Part shown: positions 1 through 7,916 of the stretch, in pieces
Position numbering within the stretch: position 1 is the stretch's first letter
How the letters are laid out: each line of letters opens with the position of its first letter
Origin: Streptomyces barringtoniae
GTDB taxonomy: Bacteria > Actinomycetota > Actinomycetes > Streptomycetales > Streptomycetaceae
NCBI RefSeq assembly: GCF_020819595.1
Contig: NZ_JAJHNP010000008.1
Span: 62,001 to 126,000, forward strand
Direction: 5' to 3'
DNA length: 64,000 bases
The notes under the pieces: generated by a model
The model's database searches: none
Seen by the model: only the letters and a program-made list of their open reading frames with translations
Told to the model about the DNA's origin: nothing
Made by a program: the position numbers and the translations under genes

Positions 1-52
1 CCCCGTCCTCGACCCCGACGACGACTGGGCGCGGGAGGGGGAGGAGTCGTAG
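1..52 (+). CDS. C-terminal end of an upstream gene (partial)
   Basis: An open frame enters from the left edge and stops with TAG at 50-52. The visible tail reads PVLDPDDDWAREGEES, acidic and hydrophilic. Only 16 codons are inside the window, so no function can be given. The next gene starts with GTG four bases after the stop, which suggests the two are co-transcribed. Confidence 0.5.
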   Translation, partial: PVLDPDDDWAREGEES

Positions 53-55
53 CCC

Positions 56-991
56 GTGGGAGACATCGCCAAGGGCGCCCTCGGCGGCGGCTGGACGCTG
101 CTCGTCGGCTGGATCCTGCCGACCGCGCTGAATCTGGCCGTGTTCCTGTTCGCGGTCGCGCCCAGCCTGCGCCGCCCCGCGCTCCTGGCCGGGCACTGGC
201 CGGCGACGGGAGGCCATACCGCCCTGCTGCTCCTGATCGCGGCCGTCCTGCTCGGCCTGGTCCTCAACGCGCTCCAGACGCCCCTCTACCGCTTCCTGGA
301 GGGGTACGCGCTGTGGCCGGCCGTGGCGTACGAGCGTGGCTGCCGGGTGCAGCGGGCCCGGCGCCGGCGCATCGCCGACCGGCTGACGGCCACCTCCGGC
401 ACCTCACCCATCCGGCGGGCCCTGCTCACCGAGAAGCTGAGCCGGTATCCGGTGGGCGACGAGCAGATCGCCCCGACCCGGCTCGGCAACGCCGTCCGCC
501 GCTTCGAGGAGTACGGCCACGACCGCTACCGGCTCGACACCCAGGTCCTGTGGAACGAGCTCACCAGTGCCGCCCCCGAGTGGACCCGCAGACAGAACGA
601 CACGGCCCGCACCAACGTCGACTTCTTCGTGGCCCTGCTGTACGGCCATGCGGCGGTGGCCGGTTCGGCGTGCGCCGCGCTGGCGTCCGGCCGGGCCGAC
701 CGCCCGGTGCTGGTCGTCACGGCCGTCGTACTGACCGCCCTGATCCCCGTCTGGTACCGGGCGGCGGTGGCCGCCACCGACGAGTGGGCGGCGGCGGTGC
801 GCGCCCTGGTCAACCTGGGCCGCAAGCCCCTGGCCGAGGCGTTCGGCCTGGTCCTGCCGGCCGACCTGGAGGACGAGCGCACCATGTGGCAACTGGTGAC
901 CCGAATGTCCCGCCGCCGCTACGCCCCGGCGGCCAGAGCGGCCTTCGCCTCCTATCGAGCCCGGCCACCCGAGCCTCCCACACAGACCTGA
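56..991 (+). CDS. Hypothetical multi-pass membrane protein
   Basis: A 311-residue protein I do not recognise. Hydrophobic stretches near residues 14-36 and 50-72, and another pair near residues 190-240, suggest about four membrane segments. A hydrophilic, Arg-rich domain of about 110 residues lies between the pairs and probably faces the cytoplasm. It starts with GTG four bases after the preceding stop, with the AG-rich end of that gene (GGGGAGGAG) serving as ribosome binding site, so it is probably the distal gene of an operon that begins outside the window. A dispersed palindromic repeat follows it. Confidence 0.6.
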   Translation: MGDIAKGALGGGWTLLVGWILPTALNLAVFLFAVAPSLRRPALLAGHWPATGGHTALLLLIAAVLLGLVLNALQTPLYRFLEGYALWPAVAYERGCRVQRARRRRIADRLTATSGTSPIRRALLTEKLSRYPVGDEQIAPTRLGNAVRRFEEYGHDRYRLDTQVLWNELTSAAPEWTRRQNDTARTNVDFFVALLYGHAAVAGSACAALASGRADRPVLVVTAVVLTALIPVWYRAAVAATDEWAAAVRALVNLGRKPLAEAFGLVLPADLEDERTMWQLVTRMSRRRYAPAARAAFASYRARPPEPPTQT

Positions 992-1023
992 GCCAGGTAG
1001 CCGACCGAAGGGCAGCCGGCCCA

Positions 1024-1093
1024 AGGGGCGCGGGGCTGTGTCGACATGCGGCTCCGCCGCGTGGGCGCGACAGGCCACGACACATCCGCACCC
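1024..1093. repeat. Dispersed Streptomyces intergenic repeat, copy A
   Basis: A block of about 70 bp with the order GGGGCGCGGGGCTG, then GCGGCTCCGCCGCG (self-complementary), GGGCGCGAC and CATCCGCACC. A second copy with the same order lies at 62487-62554. It sits between convergent genes (membrane protein, plus; DeoR-type regulator, minus) and can fold into a hairpin, so it may also act as a terminator. Confidence 0.7.
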
Positions 1094-1130
1094 GCCCGGC
1101 TACTCAAGCCCCTACGGCGAACGGGCACCG

Positions 1131-2066
1131 TCACCGCCGCCGCAGATCGGCGACGCGCCCCCGCTCGGCCCCTGCCGGCTGGTCGCCCAGCATTCCACGC
1201 AACCCACCTCCAGGGACCCCCCGCCTAGGCCCCGGCAGGGATGCGCGCCGCGCCGGGGCCTGCTCACCCCCCGGAGGTGCTCCGTTCGCCCCCGCCACGG
1301 CGATCTGCACCCCCTGGTCGGCAAGGGCCTGCAACTCGGTGGCGGCGCGGTCGTCGTGGACGGGAGGCTCGTCGGTGACCAGGCGGGTGATGAGGTCGGT
1401 CGGCACGGTCTGGAACATCGTGTCCGTGCCGAGCTTGGTGTGGTCGGCGAGGACCACGACCTCCGCGGCTGCCTGGACGAGGGCCCGGTCGACGGACGCC
1501 GAGAGCATGTTGGAGGTGGACAGCCCGCGTTCGGCGGTGAGCCCGCTCCCGGAGAGGAAGGCCTTGGACACTCTCAGCCCCTGCAGGGACTGTTCGGCGC
1601 CGGAGCCGACGAGGGCGTAGTTGGAGCCGCGCAGGGTGCCGCCGGTCATCACGACCTCCACCCGGTTGGCGTGGGCCAACGCCTGGGCGACCAGCAACGA
1701 GTTGGTGACGACGGTCAGCCCGGGCACCCGCGCGAGCCGGCGGGCCAGCTCCTGCGTGGTCGTACCGGCACCGACCACGATGGCCTCGCCCTCTTCGACG
1801 AGGCCCGCCGCGAGGTCGGCGATGGCCGTCTTCTCGGCGGTCGCGAGATGGGACTTCTGCGGAAAGCCGGACTCTCGCGTAAACCCGCCCGGTAGTACCG
1901 CACCGCCGTGCCGGCGGTCGAGGAGTCCTTCTGCCTCCAGTGCCCGCACGTCCCGCCGTACGGTCACTTCGGAGGTCTGGACGACGCGGGCGAGCTCACG
2001 GAGCGACACGGCACCGTTCGCTCGCACCATTTCGAGGATCAATTGGCGACGTTCAGCAGCGAACAC
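1131..2066 (-). CDS. DeoR/GlpR-family transcriptional regulator
   Basis: The N-terminus (residues 1-60) is a typical DeoR winged helix, with the recognition helix in SEVTVRRDVRALEAEG, followed by the DeoRC sugar-phosphate sensor domain to about residue 240. Members repress carbohydrate or nucleoside catabolic genes and respond to phosphorylated sugars. The frame is 311 residues against about 250-260 usual. The last 55 or so residues (1131-1300) are low-complexity Pro/Gly/Arg with no counterpart in the family, so the tail may be fortuitous read-through. It lies next to the nucleoside-catabolic block and is one candidate regulator for the CTACGCGCGTAG sites, but no such palindrome lies in front of its own start. 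Confidence 0.85.
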   Translation of the reverse strand: MFAAERRQLILEMVRANGAVSLRELARVVQTSEVTVRRDVRALEAEGLLDRRHGGAVLPGGFTRESGFPQKSHLATAEKTAIADLAAGLVEEGEAIVVGAGTTTQELARRLARVPGLTVVTNSLLVAQALAHANRVEVVMTGGTLRGSNYALVGSGAEQSLQGLRVSKAFLSGSGLTAERGLSTSNMLSASVDRALVQAAAEVVVLADHTKLGTDTMFQTVPTDLITRLVTDEPPVHDDRAATELQALADQGVQIAVAGANGAPPGGEQAPARRASLPGPRRGVPGGGLRGMLGDQPAGAERGRVADLRRR

Positions 2067-2232
2067 GAAACTGACAGTAACCCCAGCGACCGTCTGGTTT
2101 CAGCAGTTTGCGCCGAATAACAGAAGTTGTTCGCATGGCAGGGCGGGAAGTGGTATAGGACCTATCCGCCCCGACTATGCCGTACGCAAACGCGGCAACT
2201 CCCCGTGACCAGCGGGAAGCCGGAACCGGCCG

Positions 2233-3681
2233 TCAGGCCTCCACGCCGGCCTTGCGGGTGTGGAGCTGGCGGGCCACCTCCGCGATCGACCCCGAAAGGG
2301 AGGGATACACCGTGAACGCGTTCGCGATCTGTTCGACCGTCAGATTGTTGTCGACGGCGATCGAGATGGGGTGGATCAGTTCCGAGGCGCGCGGTGCCAC
2401 GACCACACCGCCGACGACGATGCCCGTACCCGGCCGGCAGAAGATCTTCACGAAGCCGTCCCGGATGCCCTGCATCTTCGCGCGCGGGTTGCGCAGCAGC
2501 GGCAGCTTCACCACCCGGGCGTCGATCTTGCCCGCGTCCACGTCCGCCTGCGTGTAGCCGACGGTCGCGATCTCGGGGTCGGTGAAGACGTTGGACGACA
2601 CAGTCTTCAGGTTCAGCGGGGCCACCGCGTCGCCGAGGAAGTGGTACATGGCGATACGTCCCTGCATGGCGGCGACGGAGGCGAGCGCGAACACTCCGGT
2701 CACGTCACCGGCCGCGTACACGCCGGGAGCGGTCGTCCGCGACACCTTGTCGGTCCAGATGTGACCGGAGTCGCGGAGCTTGACGCCCGCCCCCTCCAGA
2801 CCGAGCCCCGCGCTGTTCGGGATGGCGCCGACGGCCATCAGGCAGTGCGTGCCGCCGATGACGCGCCCGTCGGCCAGCGTGACCTCCACCCGGTCCCCGA
2901 CCCGCTTGGCGGAGGCGGCACGGGAGCGGGCCATGACGTTCATGCCACGGCGCCGGAAGACGTCCTCCAGCACGGCGGCGGCGTCCGGGTCCTCGCCCGG
3001 CAGCACGCGGTCCCGGGAGGAGACCAGGGTGACCTTGGACCCCAGCGCCTGATAGGCACCGGCGAACTCGGCGCCGGTCACACCGGAGCCGACCACGATC
3101 AGCTCTTCCGGCAGCTCGGTGAGGTCGTAGACCTGGGTCCAGTTCAGGATGCGCTCGCCGTCGGGCTGGGCGTCGGGCAGCTCGCGCGGGTGACCGCCGG
3201 TGGCGATGAGGACGGCGTCGGCGGTGAGGGTCTCCTCGGTGCCGTCGGCGGCGGTGACGACGACCTTCCGGGACCCGTCGAGGGCCTGCATGCCCTCCAG
3301 CCGGCCGCGCCCGCGCATGACCCGGGCGCCGGCGCGGGTGACGGAGGCGGTGATGTCGTGGGACTGGGCGAGCGCCAGCCGCTTCACCCGGCGGTTGACC
3401 TTCCCCAGGTCCACGCCGACCACCCGGGCCGCCTGCTCCAGCGGCGGGGTGTCGTCGGCGACGATGATCCCGAGCTCCTCGTACGACGAGTCGAAGGTGG
3501 TCATCACCTCGGCCGTAGCGATGAGCGTCTTCGACGGCACGCAGTCGGTCAGCACCGACGCTCCGCCCAGACCGTCGCAGTCGGCGACGGTCACCTCCGC
3601 ACCGAGCTGGGCGGCTACCAGGGCCGCCTCGTATCCGCCGGGTCCGCCACCGATGATCACGATCCGAGTCACGTACTCCAT
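2233..3681 (-). CDS. NAD(P)H-quinone dehydrogenase, dihydrolipoamide-dehydrogenase-like flavoprotein (LpdA type)
   Basis: A 482-residue pyridine nucleotide-disulfide oxidoreductase. The FAD-binding GGGPGG is at residues 11-16, a second dinucleotide fold (VGSGVTGAEFAGA) is mid-protein, the late FAD motif is YAAGDVTG, and a dimerisation domain follows. The redox site reads GGASVLTDCVPSK (39-51): Ser42 replaces the first cysteine of the canonical CxxxxC pair and only Cys47 remains. A disulfide-based lipoamide reaction is therefore unlikely. This matches the mycobacterial LpdA group, which reduces quinones. The start ATG at 3681 is followed by the expected EYVTRIVIIGGG. It is divergent from the cyclotransferase-like gene with a 95-bp gap. 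Confidence 0.88.
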   Translation of the reverse strand: MEYVTRIVIIGGGPGGYEAALVAAQLGAEVTVADCDGLGGASVLTDCVPSKTLIATAEVMTTFDSSYEELGIIVADDTPPLEQAARVVGVDLGKVNRRVKRLALAQSHDITASVTRAGARVMRGRGRLEGMQALDGSRKVVVTAADGTEETLTADAVLIATGGHPRELPDAQPDGERILNWTQVYDLTELPEELIVVGSGVTGAEFAGAYQALGSKVTLVSSRDRVLPGEDPDAAAVLEDVFRRRGMNVMARSRAASAKRVGDRVEVTLADGRVIGGTHCLMAVGAIPNSAGLGLEGAGVKLRDSGHIWTDKVSRTTAPGVYAAGDVTGVFALASVAAMQGRIAMYHFLGDAVAPLNLKTVSSNVFTDPEIATVGYTQADVDAGKIDARVVKLPLLRNPRAKMQGIRDGFVKIFCRPGTGIVVGGVVVAPRASELIHPISIAVDNNLTVEQIANAFTVYPSLSGSIAEVARQLHTRKAGVEA

Positions 3682-3776
3682 TGTCCCGCACGCTTCAAGG
3701 TGCTACTGCCCGGGGGCGCACACGAGTGTCGTACGGGGCGCGAGTGACGCGTCTTTCCCTGCCGTACCCTCTCCCC

Positions 3777-4214
3777 ATGTCGCTCTATGCCGCGTACGCC
3801 GGCAACCTCGACGCGCGCCTGATGTCCTTCCGCGCCCCGCACTCCCCGCTGCGCGCCACGGGCTGGCTGAACGGCTGGCGGCTGACGTTCGGCGGCGAGC
3901 ACCTGGGCTGGGAGGGCGCGCTCGCGACGATCGTCGAGGACCCGCTCGCGCAGGTCTTCGTCGGGCTGTACGACATCGCACCCCCGGACGAGGAGTCCCT
4001 CGACCGGTGGGAGGGCGTCGGCGACGACGTCTACCGCCGGGTACGGGTGCGCGTGCACACCCTGGACGGCGAGGAGGCGGCGTGGACGTACGTCCTCAAC
4101 GCCTACGAGGGCGGCCTGCCCTCCGCCCGCTACCTGGGCGAGATCGCCGACGCGGCGGAGTCCGCCGGGGCGCCCCACGACTATGTGATGGAACTCCGCA
4201 AGCGTCCCTGCTGA
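3777..4214 (+). CDS. Gamma-glutamylcyclotransferase-like protein
   Basis: 145 residues of the GGCT/AIG2-like fold, which releases 5-oxoproline from gamma-glutamyl compounds. The beginning SLYAAYAGNLD matches the family's YxGN substrate loop, and Glu/Asp-rich strands (IAPPDEESLDRWEG) follow. The frame stays open upstream, but the ATG at 3777 gives the family-standard N-terminus and length. The gene precedes the purine nucleoside phosphorylase with a 120-bp gap that carries a regulatory palindrome. Substrate specificity cannot be read from the sequence. Confidence 0.8.
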   Translation: MSLYAAYAGNLDARLMSFRAPHSPLRATGWLNGWRLTFGGEHLGWEGALATIVEDPLAQVFVGLYDIAPPDEESLDRWEGVGDDVYRRVRVRVHTLDGEEAAWTYVLNAYEGGLPSARYLGEIADAAESAGAPHDYVMELRKRPC

Positions 4215-4297
4215 CCCTTCTGCCCCTGCTGTCCGTTCTGCCGCAGCTTTCGTCGGAAACGACAAGACAACGATCGCCATCCCGTGACGTCTGTCAT

Positions 4298-4309
4298 CTA
4301 CGCGCGTAG
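4298..4309. promoter_or_regulatory. CTACGCGCGTAG operator, purine nucleoside phosphorylase promoter
   Basis: A perfect 12-bp palindrome upstream of the PNP gene. A -10-like TACCCT lies 12 bp downstream at 4322-4327, and the GTG start follows 7 bases later at 4335, so the transcript may be leaderless and the palindrome would cover the -35 position. The same element occurs in front of deoC, adenosine deaminase, the nucleoside ABC operon and, with two changes, both BmpA genes. Repressor binding is inferred from placement. Confidence 0.8.
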
Positions 4310-4334
4310 GCGAGAAGCGGCTACCCTCGTCCAC

Positions 4335-5159
4335 GTGAACGCATCTCTTCTTCCGGACGACATCCAGGGCGACCCGTACGCCGCCGCCGACGCCGCCGCC
4401 GCACGCCTGCGCGAACTGACCGGCGCCGAGACCCACGACGTCGCCCTCGTGATGGGCTCCGGCTGGGCTCCGGCCGTCGACGCCCTGGGCGCACCCGACG
4501 CCGAGTTCCAGGTCACCGAGCTGCCCGGCTTCCCGCCGCCGGCCGTCGAGGGGCACGGCGGCAAGATCCGCTCGTACTCCATCGGTGACAAGCGCGCCCT
4601 GGTCTTCCTGGGCCGCACCCACTACTACGAGGGCCGCGGCGTCGCCGCCGTCGCCCACGGCGTCCGCACGGCCGTGGCCGCCGGCTGCAAGACGGTGGTC
4701 CTCACCAACGGCTGCGGCGGCCTGCGCGAGGGCATGCGCCCCGGCCAGCCGGTCCTGATCAGCGACCACATCAACCTGACGGCGACGTCCCCCATCGTCG
4801 GCGCCAACTTCGTCGACCTGACCGACCTGTACTCCCCCCGCCTGCGCGCCCTGTGCAAGGAGATCGACCCCTCCCTGGAGGAGGGCGTCTACGCGCAGTT
4901 CCCCGGCCCGCACTACGAGACCCCGGCCGAGATCCGCATGGCCCGCGTCATCGGCGCGGACCTGGTCGGCATGTCCACGGTCCTGGAGGCCATCGCCGCC
5001 CGTGAGGCGGGCGCCGAGGTGCTGGGCATCTCCCTGGTCACCAACCTGGCGGCCGGCATGACGGGCGAGCCCCTCAACCACGAGGAGGTCCTCCAGGCGG
5101 GCCGCGACTCGGCGGCACGCATGGGCGAACTGCTGGGCCGGCTGCTGGGCAAGCTGTAG
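4335..5159 (+). CDS. Purine nucleoside phosphorylase
   Basis: 274 residues of the trimeric PNP/MTAP family, which phosphorolyses inosine and guanosine (or deoxy forms) to base plus (deoxy)ribose-1-phosphate. Visible motifs are VMGSGW near residue 40 (phosphate loop), GRTHYYEG, LTNGCGGL, and GPHYETPAEIRMARVIGADLVGMS around residue 190 (base pocket, Glu and Met). Start: GTG 4335 gives the normal N-terminus. An upstream GTG at 4284 would lie before the operator and -10. There is no Shine-Dalgarno, which fits a leaderless message. The PGM2-type mutase follows after 120 bp, so the sugar phosphate is handed to the next gene product. Confidence 0.93.
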   Translation: MNASLLPDDIQGDPYAAADAAAARLRELTGAETHDVALVMGSGWAPAVDALGAPDAEFQVTELPGFPPPAVEGHGGKIRSYSIGDKRALVFLGRTHYYEGRGVAAVAHGVRTAVAAGCKTVVLTNGCGGLREGMRPGQPVLISDHINLTATSPIVGANFVDLTDLYSPRLRALCKEIDPSLEEGVYAQFPGPHYETPAEIRMARVIGADLVGMSTVLEAIAAREAGAEVLGISLVTNLAAGMTGEPLNHEEVLQAGRDSAARMGELLGRLLGKL

Positions 5160-5226
5160 ACGCCGCCGAGCCCGTCCGCCTGCTTCCGGGCCGACGGCTG
5201 CGGGTGGACGGGTGGGAAACGGGGGT

Positions 5227-5245
5227 CCGGGGGCGGAGCCCCCGG
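5227..5245. repeat. Short intergenic palindrome between PNP and mutase genes
   Basis: CCGGGGGC and GCCCCCGG pair around a GGA loop. This short GC-rich hairpin type is common between Streptomyces genes. It may attenuate or protect the transcript between the two genes. It is not followed by a U-tract. Confidence 0.6.
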
Positions 5246-5279
5246 TGGACCAGGCAAACACGGAGAGGTTGATCCCAAG

Positions 5280-6911
5280 GTGCACGACGATCTCATCAGC
5301 AAGGCCAAGGCCTGGCTCGCCGAGGACCCGGACACGGAGACTCGCGAAGAGCTGGCCGAGCTGATCGACGCCGGTGACACAGCGGAGCTGTCCGCCCGCT
5401 TCAGCGGCACGCTCCAGTTCGGTACCGCCGGCCTGCGGGGCGAACTCGGCGCGGGCCCCATGCGCATGAACCGCAGCGTCGTCATCAGGGCAGCCGCCGG
5501 CCTCGCCGCGTACCTCAAGAAGGACGGCCACGCCGGTGGACTCGTGGTCATCGGCTACGACGCCCGCCACAAGTCCGCCGACTTCGCGCGCGACACCGCC
5601 GCCGTGATGACCGGCGCAGGCCTGCGCGCCGCCGTGCTCCCCCGCCCGCTGCCCACCCCGGTCCTGGCGTACGCCATACGGCATCTCGGCGCGGTCGCGG
5701 GCGTCGAGGTCACCGCCAGCCACAACCCGCCCCGGGACAACGGCTACAAGGTCTACCTCGGCGACGGCTCCCAGATCGTGCCGCCCGCCGACGCGGGCAT
5801 CGCCGCCGAGATCGACGCGATCGCCTCCCTGCACGACGTATCCCGCCCGGACGCCGGCTGGGAGATCCTGGACGACGCGGTCCTGGAGGCCTATCTGGCC
5901 CGTACGGACGCCGTACTGGCCGAGGGCTCCCCCCGCACGGCCCGCACGGTCTACACGGCGATGCACGGCGTCGGCAAGGACGTCCTGCTGGCCGCCTTCG
6001 CCCGGGCCGGCTTCCCGGAGCCGGTGCTGGTCGCCGAACAGGCCGAGCCCGACCCGGACTTCCCGACGGTCGCCTTCCCGAACCCGGAGGAGCCGGGCGC
6101 GATGGACCTGGCCTTCGCCCGGGCCCGCGCCACCGACCCGGACCTGGTCATCGCCAACGACCCCGACGCCGACCGCTGCGCCGTGGCCGTCAGGGACGGC
6201 GCCGACTGGCGCATGCTGCGGGGCGACGAGGTCGGCGCCCTGCTCGCCGCCCACCTGGTCCGGCGCGGCGCGAGGGGCACCTTCGCCGAGTCGATCGTCT
6301 CCTCCTCCCTCCTCGGCCGGATCGCCGAGAAGGCGGGCCTGCCCCACGAGGAGACGCTGACCGGCTTCAAGTGGATCGCCCGCGTGGACGGCCTGCGCTA
6401 CGGCTACGAGGAGGCCCTCGGCTACTGCGTCGACCCGGAGGGCGTGCGCGACAAGGACGGCATCACGGCGGCCCTGCTCGTCACCGAGCTGGCCTCGCAG
6501 CTCAAGGAGGAGGGCCGGACCCTCCTCGACCTGCTGGACGACCTGGCCGTGGAGCACGGCCTGCACGCCACCGACCAGCTGTCGGTCCGGGTGCAGGACC
6601 TCTCGCTCATCGCGGACGCGATGCGCCGCCTGCGCGAACAGCCGCCGACCGGACTGGCGGGCCTGGCCGTCGTCCGCGCCGAGGACCTCACCCGGGGCAC
6701 GGAGAAGCTGCCGCCCACGGACGGCCTGCGCTACACCCTCGACGGCGCCCGTGTGATCGTCCGCCCGAGCGGCACCGAGCCGAAGCTGAAGTGCTACCTG
6801 GAGGTCGTCGTGCCGGTCGCGGACCACGCGGCCCTTCCGGCCGCCCGCGCCCGCGCGACGGAACTTCTCACCTCGATCAAGCGGGACCTGTCGGCGGCCG
6901 CCGGCATCTGA
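5280..6911 (+). CDS. Phospho-sugar mutase, PGM2-type (candidate phosphopentomutase)
   Basis: A 543-residue alpha-D-phosphohexomutase-superfamily enzyme. FGTAGLRGELGAGPMRMN near residue 48 is the PGM2/PMM N-terminal signature, the phospho-serine loop TASHNP has Ser147, the metal loop is DPDADRC, the sugar-binding loop is in EEALGYC, and the C-terminal phosphate loop is RPSGTEPKLK. Databases often call it phosphomannomutase. The PGM2-type signature and the position behind PNP suggest instead that it converts ribose- or deoxyribose-1-phosphate to the 5-phosphate, replacing DeoB, which is absent here. GTG start with a GGAGAGG ribosome binding site. A strong terminator follows. Confidence 0.85.
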   Translation: MHDDLISKAKAWLAEDPDTETREELAELIDAGDTAELSARFSGTLQFGTAGLRGELGAGPMRMNRSVVIRAAAGLAAYLKKDGHAGGLVVIGYDARHKSADFARDTAAVMTGAGLRAAVLPRPLPTPVLAYAIRHLGAVAGVEVTASHNPPRDNGYKVYLGDGSQIVPPADAGIAAEIDAIASLHDVSRPDAGWEILDDAVLEAYLARTDAVLAEGSPRTARTVYTAMHGVGKDVLLAAFARAGFPEPVLVAEQAEPDPDFPTVAFPNPEEPGAMDLAFARARATDPDLVIANDPDADRCAVAVRDGADWRMLRGDEVGALLAAHLVRRGARGTFAESIVSSSLLGRIAEKAGLPHEETLTGFKWIARVDGLRYGYEEALGYCVDPEGVRDKDGITAALLVTELASQLKEEGRTLLDLLDDLAVEHGLHATDQLSVRVQDLSLIADAMRRLREQPPTGLAGLAVVRAEDLTRGTEKLPPTDGLRYTLDGARVIVRPSGTEPKLKCYLEVVVPVADHAALPAARARATELLTSIKRDLSAAAGI

Positions 6912-6933
6912 CCCGTACGACGCCCATATCGAT

Positions 6934-6958
6934 GGGGTGCCCCGGCCCGGGGCACCCC
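6934..6958 (+). terminator. Terminator after the PGM2-type mutase
   Basis: Perfect 10-bp stem GGGGTGCCCC / GGGGCACCCC with a 5-base loop, 22 bp after the stop codon. No U-tract, as is usual in Streptomyces. Confidence 0.75.
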
Positions 6959-7286
6959 GTCTCGTCGTTCCGGGCGGAATTCCTCAACTCTTCGGAAGCG
7001 AACGGCCCTTCACCCTTCGCGGCGTGCTCGCACGCTCGGCAGCCGGCAGCGGTCGAGGGCGACGCCCCCTCTAACACGACCCGCCCCCGCCGCCGCGGCG
7101 ACACGCTGTGACGCGGTGCGCCACGCCGCGACACGACGGAAGTGAGCAGGCGTCAGAAGATAAGCCGAAAGGGCTAATAGTCGGTCAATCTTCTTTTATT
7201 CATGGCTATTTGATGGGTCGTCGGCGCCCTTGAGGGGCTGCGCATGGCACGAAAAATACCTCTATCAGCCCCCAAAGCCTGTCTTC

Positions 7287-7304
7287 CTATATGACCTATA
7301 TGAC
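7287..7304. promoter_or_regulatory. Tandem 9-bp repeat CTATATGAC in an AT-rich promoter
   Basis: Two head-to-tail copies of CTATATGAC (7287-7295 and 7296-7304), about 73 bp before the secreted GWD-repeat gene. The repeat could be a pair of activator half-sites or could supply the -10 element (TATATG). Its AT content contrasts sharply with the surroundings. Confidence 0.45.
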
Positions 7305-7376
7305 TGGTCTGGGTACTTTTACTCACGAGCCGGCTGAAGGGCCGGTATCCCGGAAACCGGAGACAGGAGAAGCGAT

Positions 7377-7916
7377 ATGAAGCTCCCCCGTTCCACCGTG
7401 GTCACTGCTGGTGTCGCGTCCGCCGCCGCCCTGGCCGCGAGCGGCATCACCTACGCCTCGGCGGCCTCCGCCCCGGCATCCCAGTCGGCCCCGGCCCTCG
7501 CCGCCGCGGCACCCCTCGGCGGCGAAGCCGGGCCGGGCAAGGGCAACGACGGCCGCGAGGGCGGCCGCCGGGGCTGGGATTGGGGCCGGATCCAGATCAA
7601 CGAGCGGTCGTACTCCGCCGAGCCGGGCGACTGCGTCACCGTGGTCAGCGGTCTGGGTGCCCGGAGCCTGAACATCCGCAACGACAGCCACAACACCGTC
7701 GAGGTCTTCCGGGGGGTGGTCTGCGACAACGGTGCCCCCATCGCCACCGTCGGACCCCACAGCTCCTCGGACGGCGTGCACGTGCGGCACGTCGACGGCA
7801 TCCACATCAAGGACGGCGTGGTGGCCAGCTTCCGCGTGATCCACCACTTCGACGGCTGGGACGGCTGGGACGGCTGGGACGGCTGGGGCGGCGACGGCGG
7901 GAACGGCGGGAAGTAG
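7377..7916 (+). CDS. Secreted protein with C-terminal GWD repeats, unknown function
   Basis: 179 residues with a signal peptide (residues 1-29, MKLPRST then an Ala-rich core, cleavage probably after ITYASA). After a low-complexity Ala/Pro/Gly linker comes a folded-looking segment (about 78-160) containing two Cys (GDCVTVV and GVVCDNG) that could form a disulfide and rather many His (HVRHVDGIHI). The tail is four tandem GWD units followed by Gly-rich sequence. It has a strong GGAGACAGGAG ribosome binding site and its own terminator, so it is a monocistronic exported protein, perhaps surface-associated. I do not recognise the family. Confidence 0.75.
   Translation: MKLPRSTVVTAGVASAAALAASGITYASAASAPASQSAPALAAAAPLGGEAGPGKGNDGREGGRRGWDWGRIQINERSYSAEPGDCVTVVSGLGARSLNIRNDSHNTVEVFRGVVCDNGAPIATVGPHSSSDGVHVRHVDGIHIKDGVVASFRVIHHFDGWDGWDGWDGWGGDGGNGGK

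Larger units (their letters stand above)
6912..7376. other. Intergenic region with terminator and AT-rich promoter
   Basis: 465 bp without a gene. The left end has a terminator hairpin (6934-6958). From about 7160 the composition drops to unusually AT-rich for this chromosome (TTCTTTTATTCATGG, TGATGGG). A tandem 9-bp repeat CTATATGAC at 7287-7304 is followed by TACTTTTACTC and the GGAGACAGGAG ribosome binding site of the secreted protein gene. The AT-rich block is probably the regulated promoter of that gene. Confidence 0.6.

Noticed and set aside
1131..1300. C-terminal extension of the DeoR protein as a real extra domain
   Set aside because: The last 55 residues are Pro/Gly/Arg low-complexity without any family match, so I treat them as probable read-through and claim no function.
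2155..2165. Dyad ATAGG-A-CCTAT upstream of the DeoR gene
   Set aside because: Only 5-bp arms, occurs once, and its position relative to the start is uncertain; not enough to call an operator.
2260..3747. Long open frame on the plus strand opposite the flavoprotein gene
   Set aside because: His/Gly/Asp/Arg-rich antisense shadow; the minus-strand protein has all the FAD motifs.
3669..6827. Very long open frame (over 1000 codons) on the minus strand
   Set aside because: It is antisense to the cyclotransferase, PNP and mutase genes, has low-complexity Gly/Val/Arg/Asp/His composition and no family motif; a by-product of high GC content.
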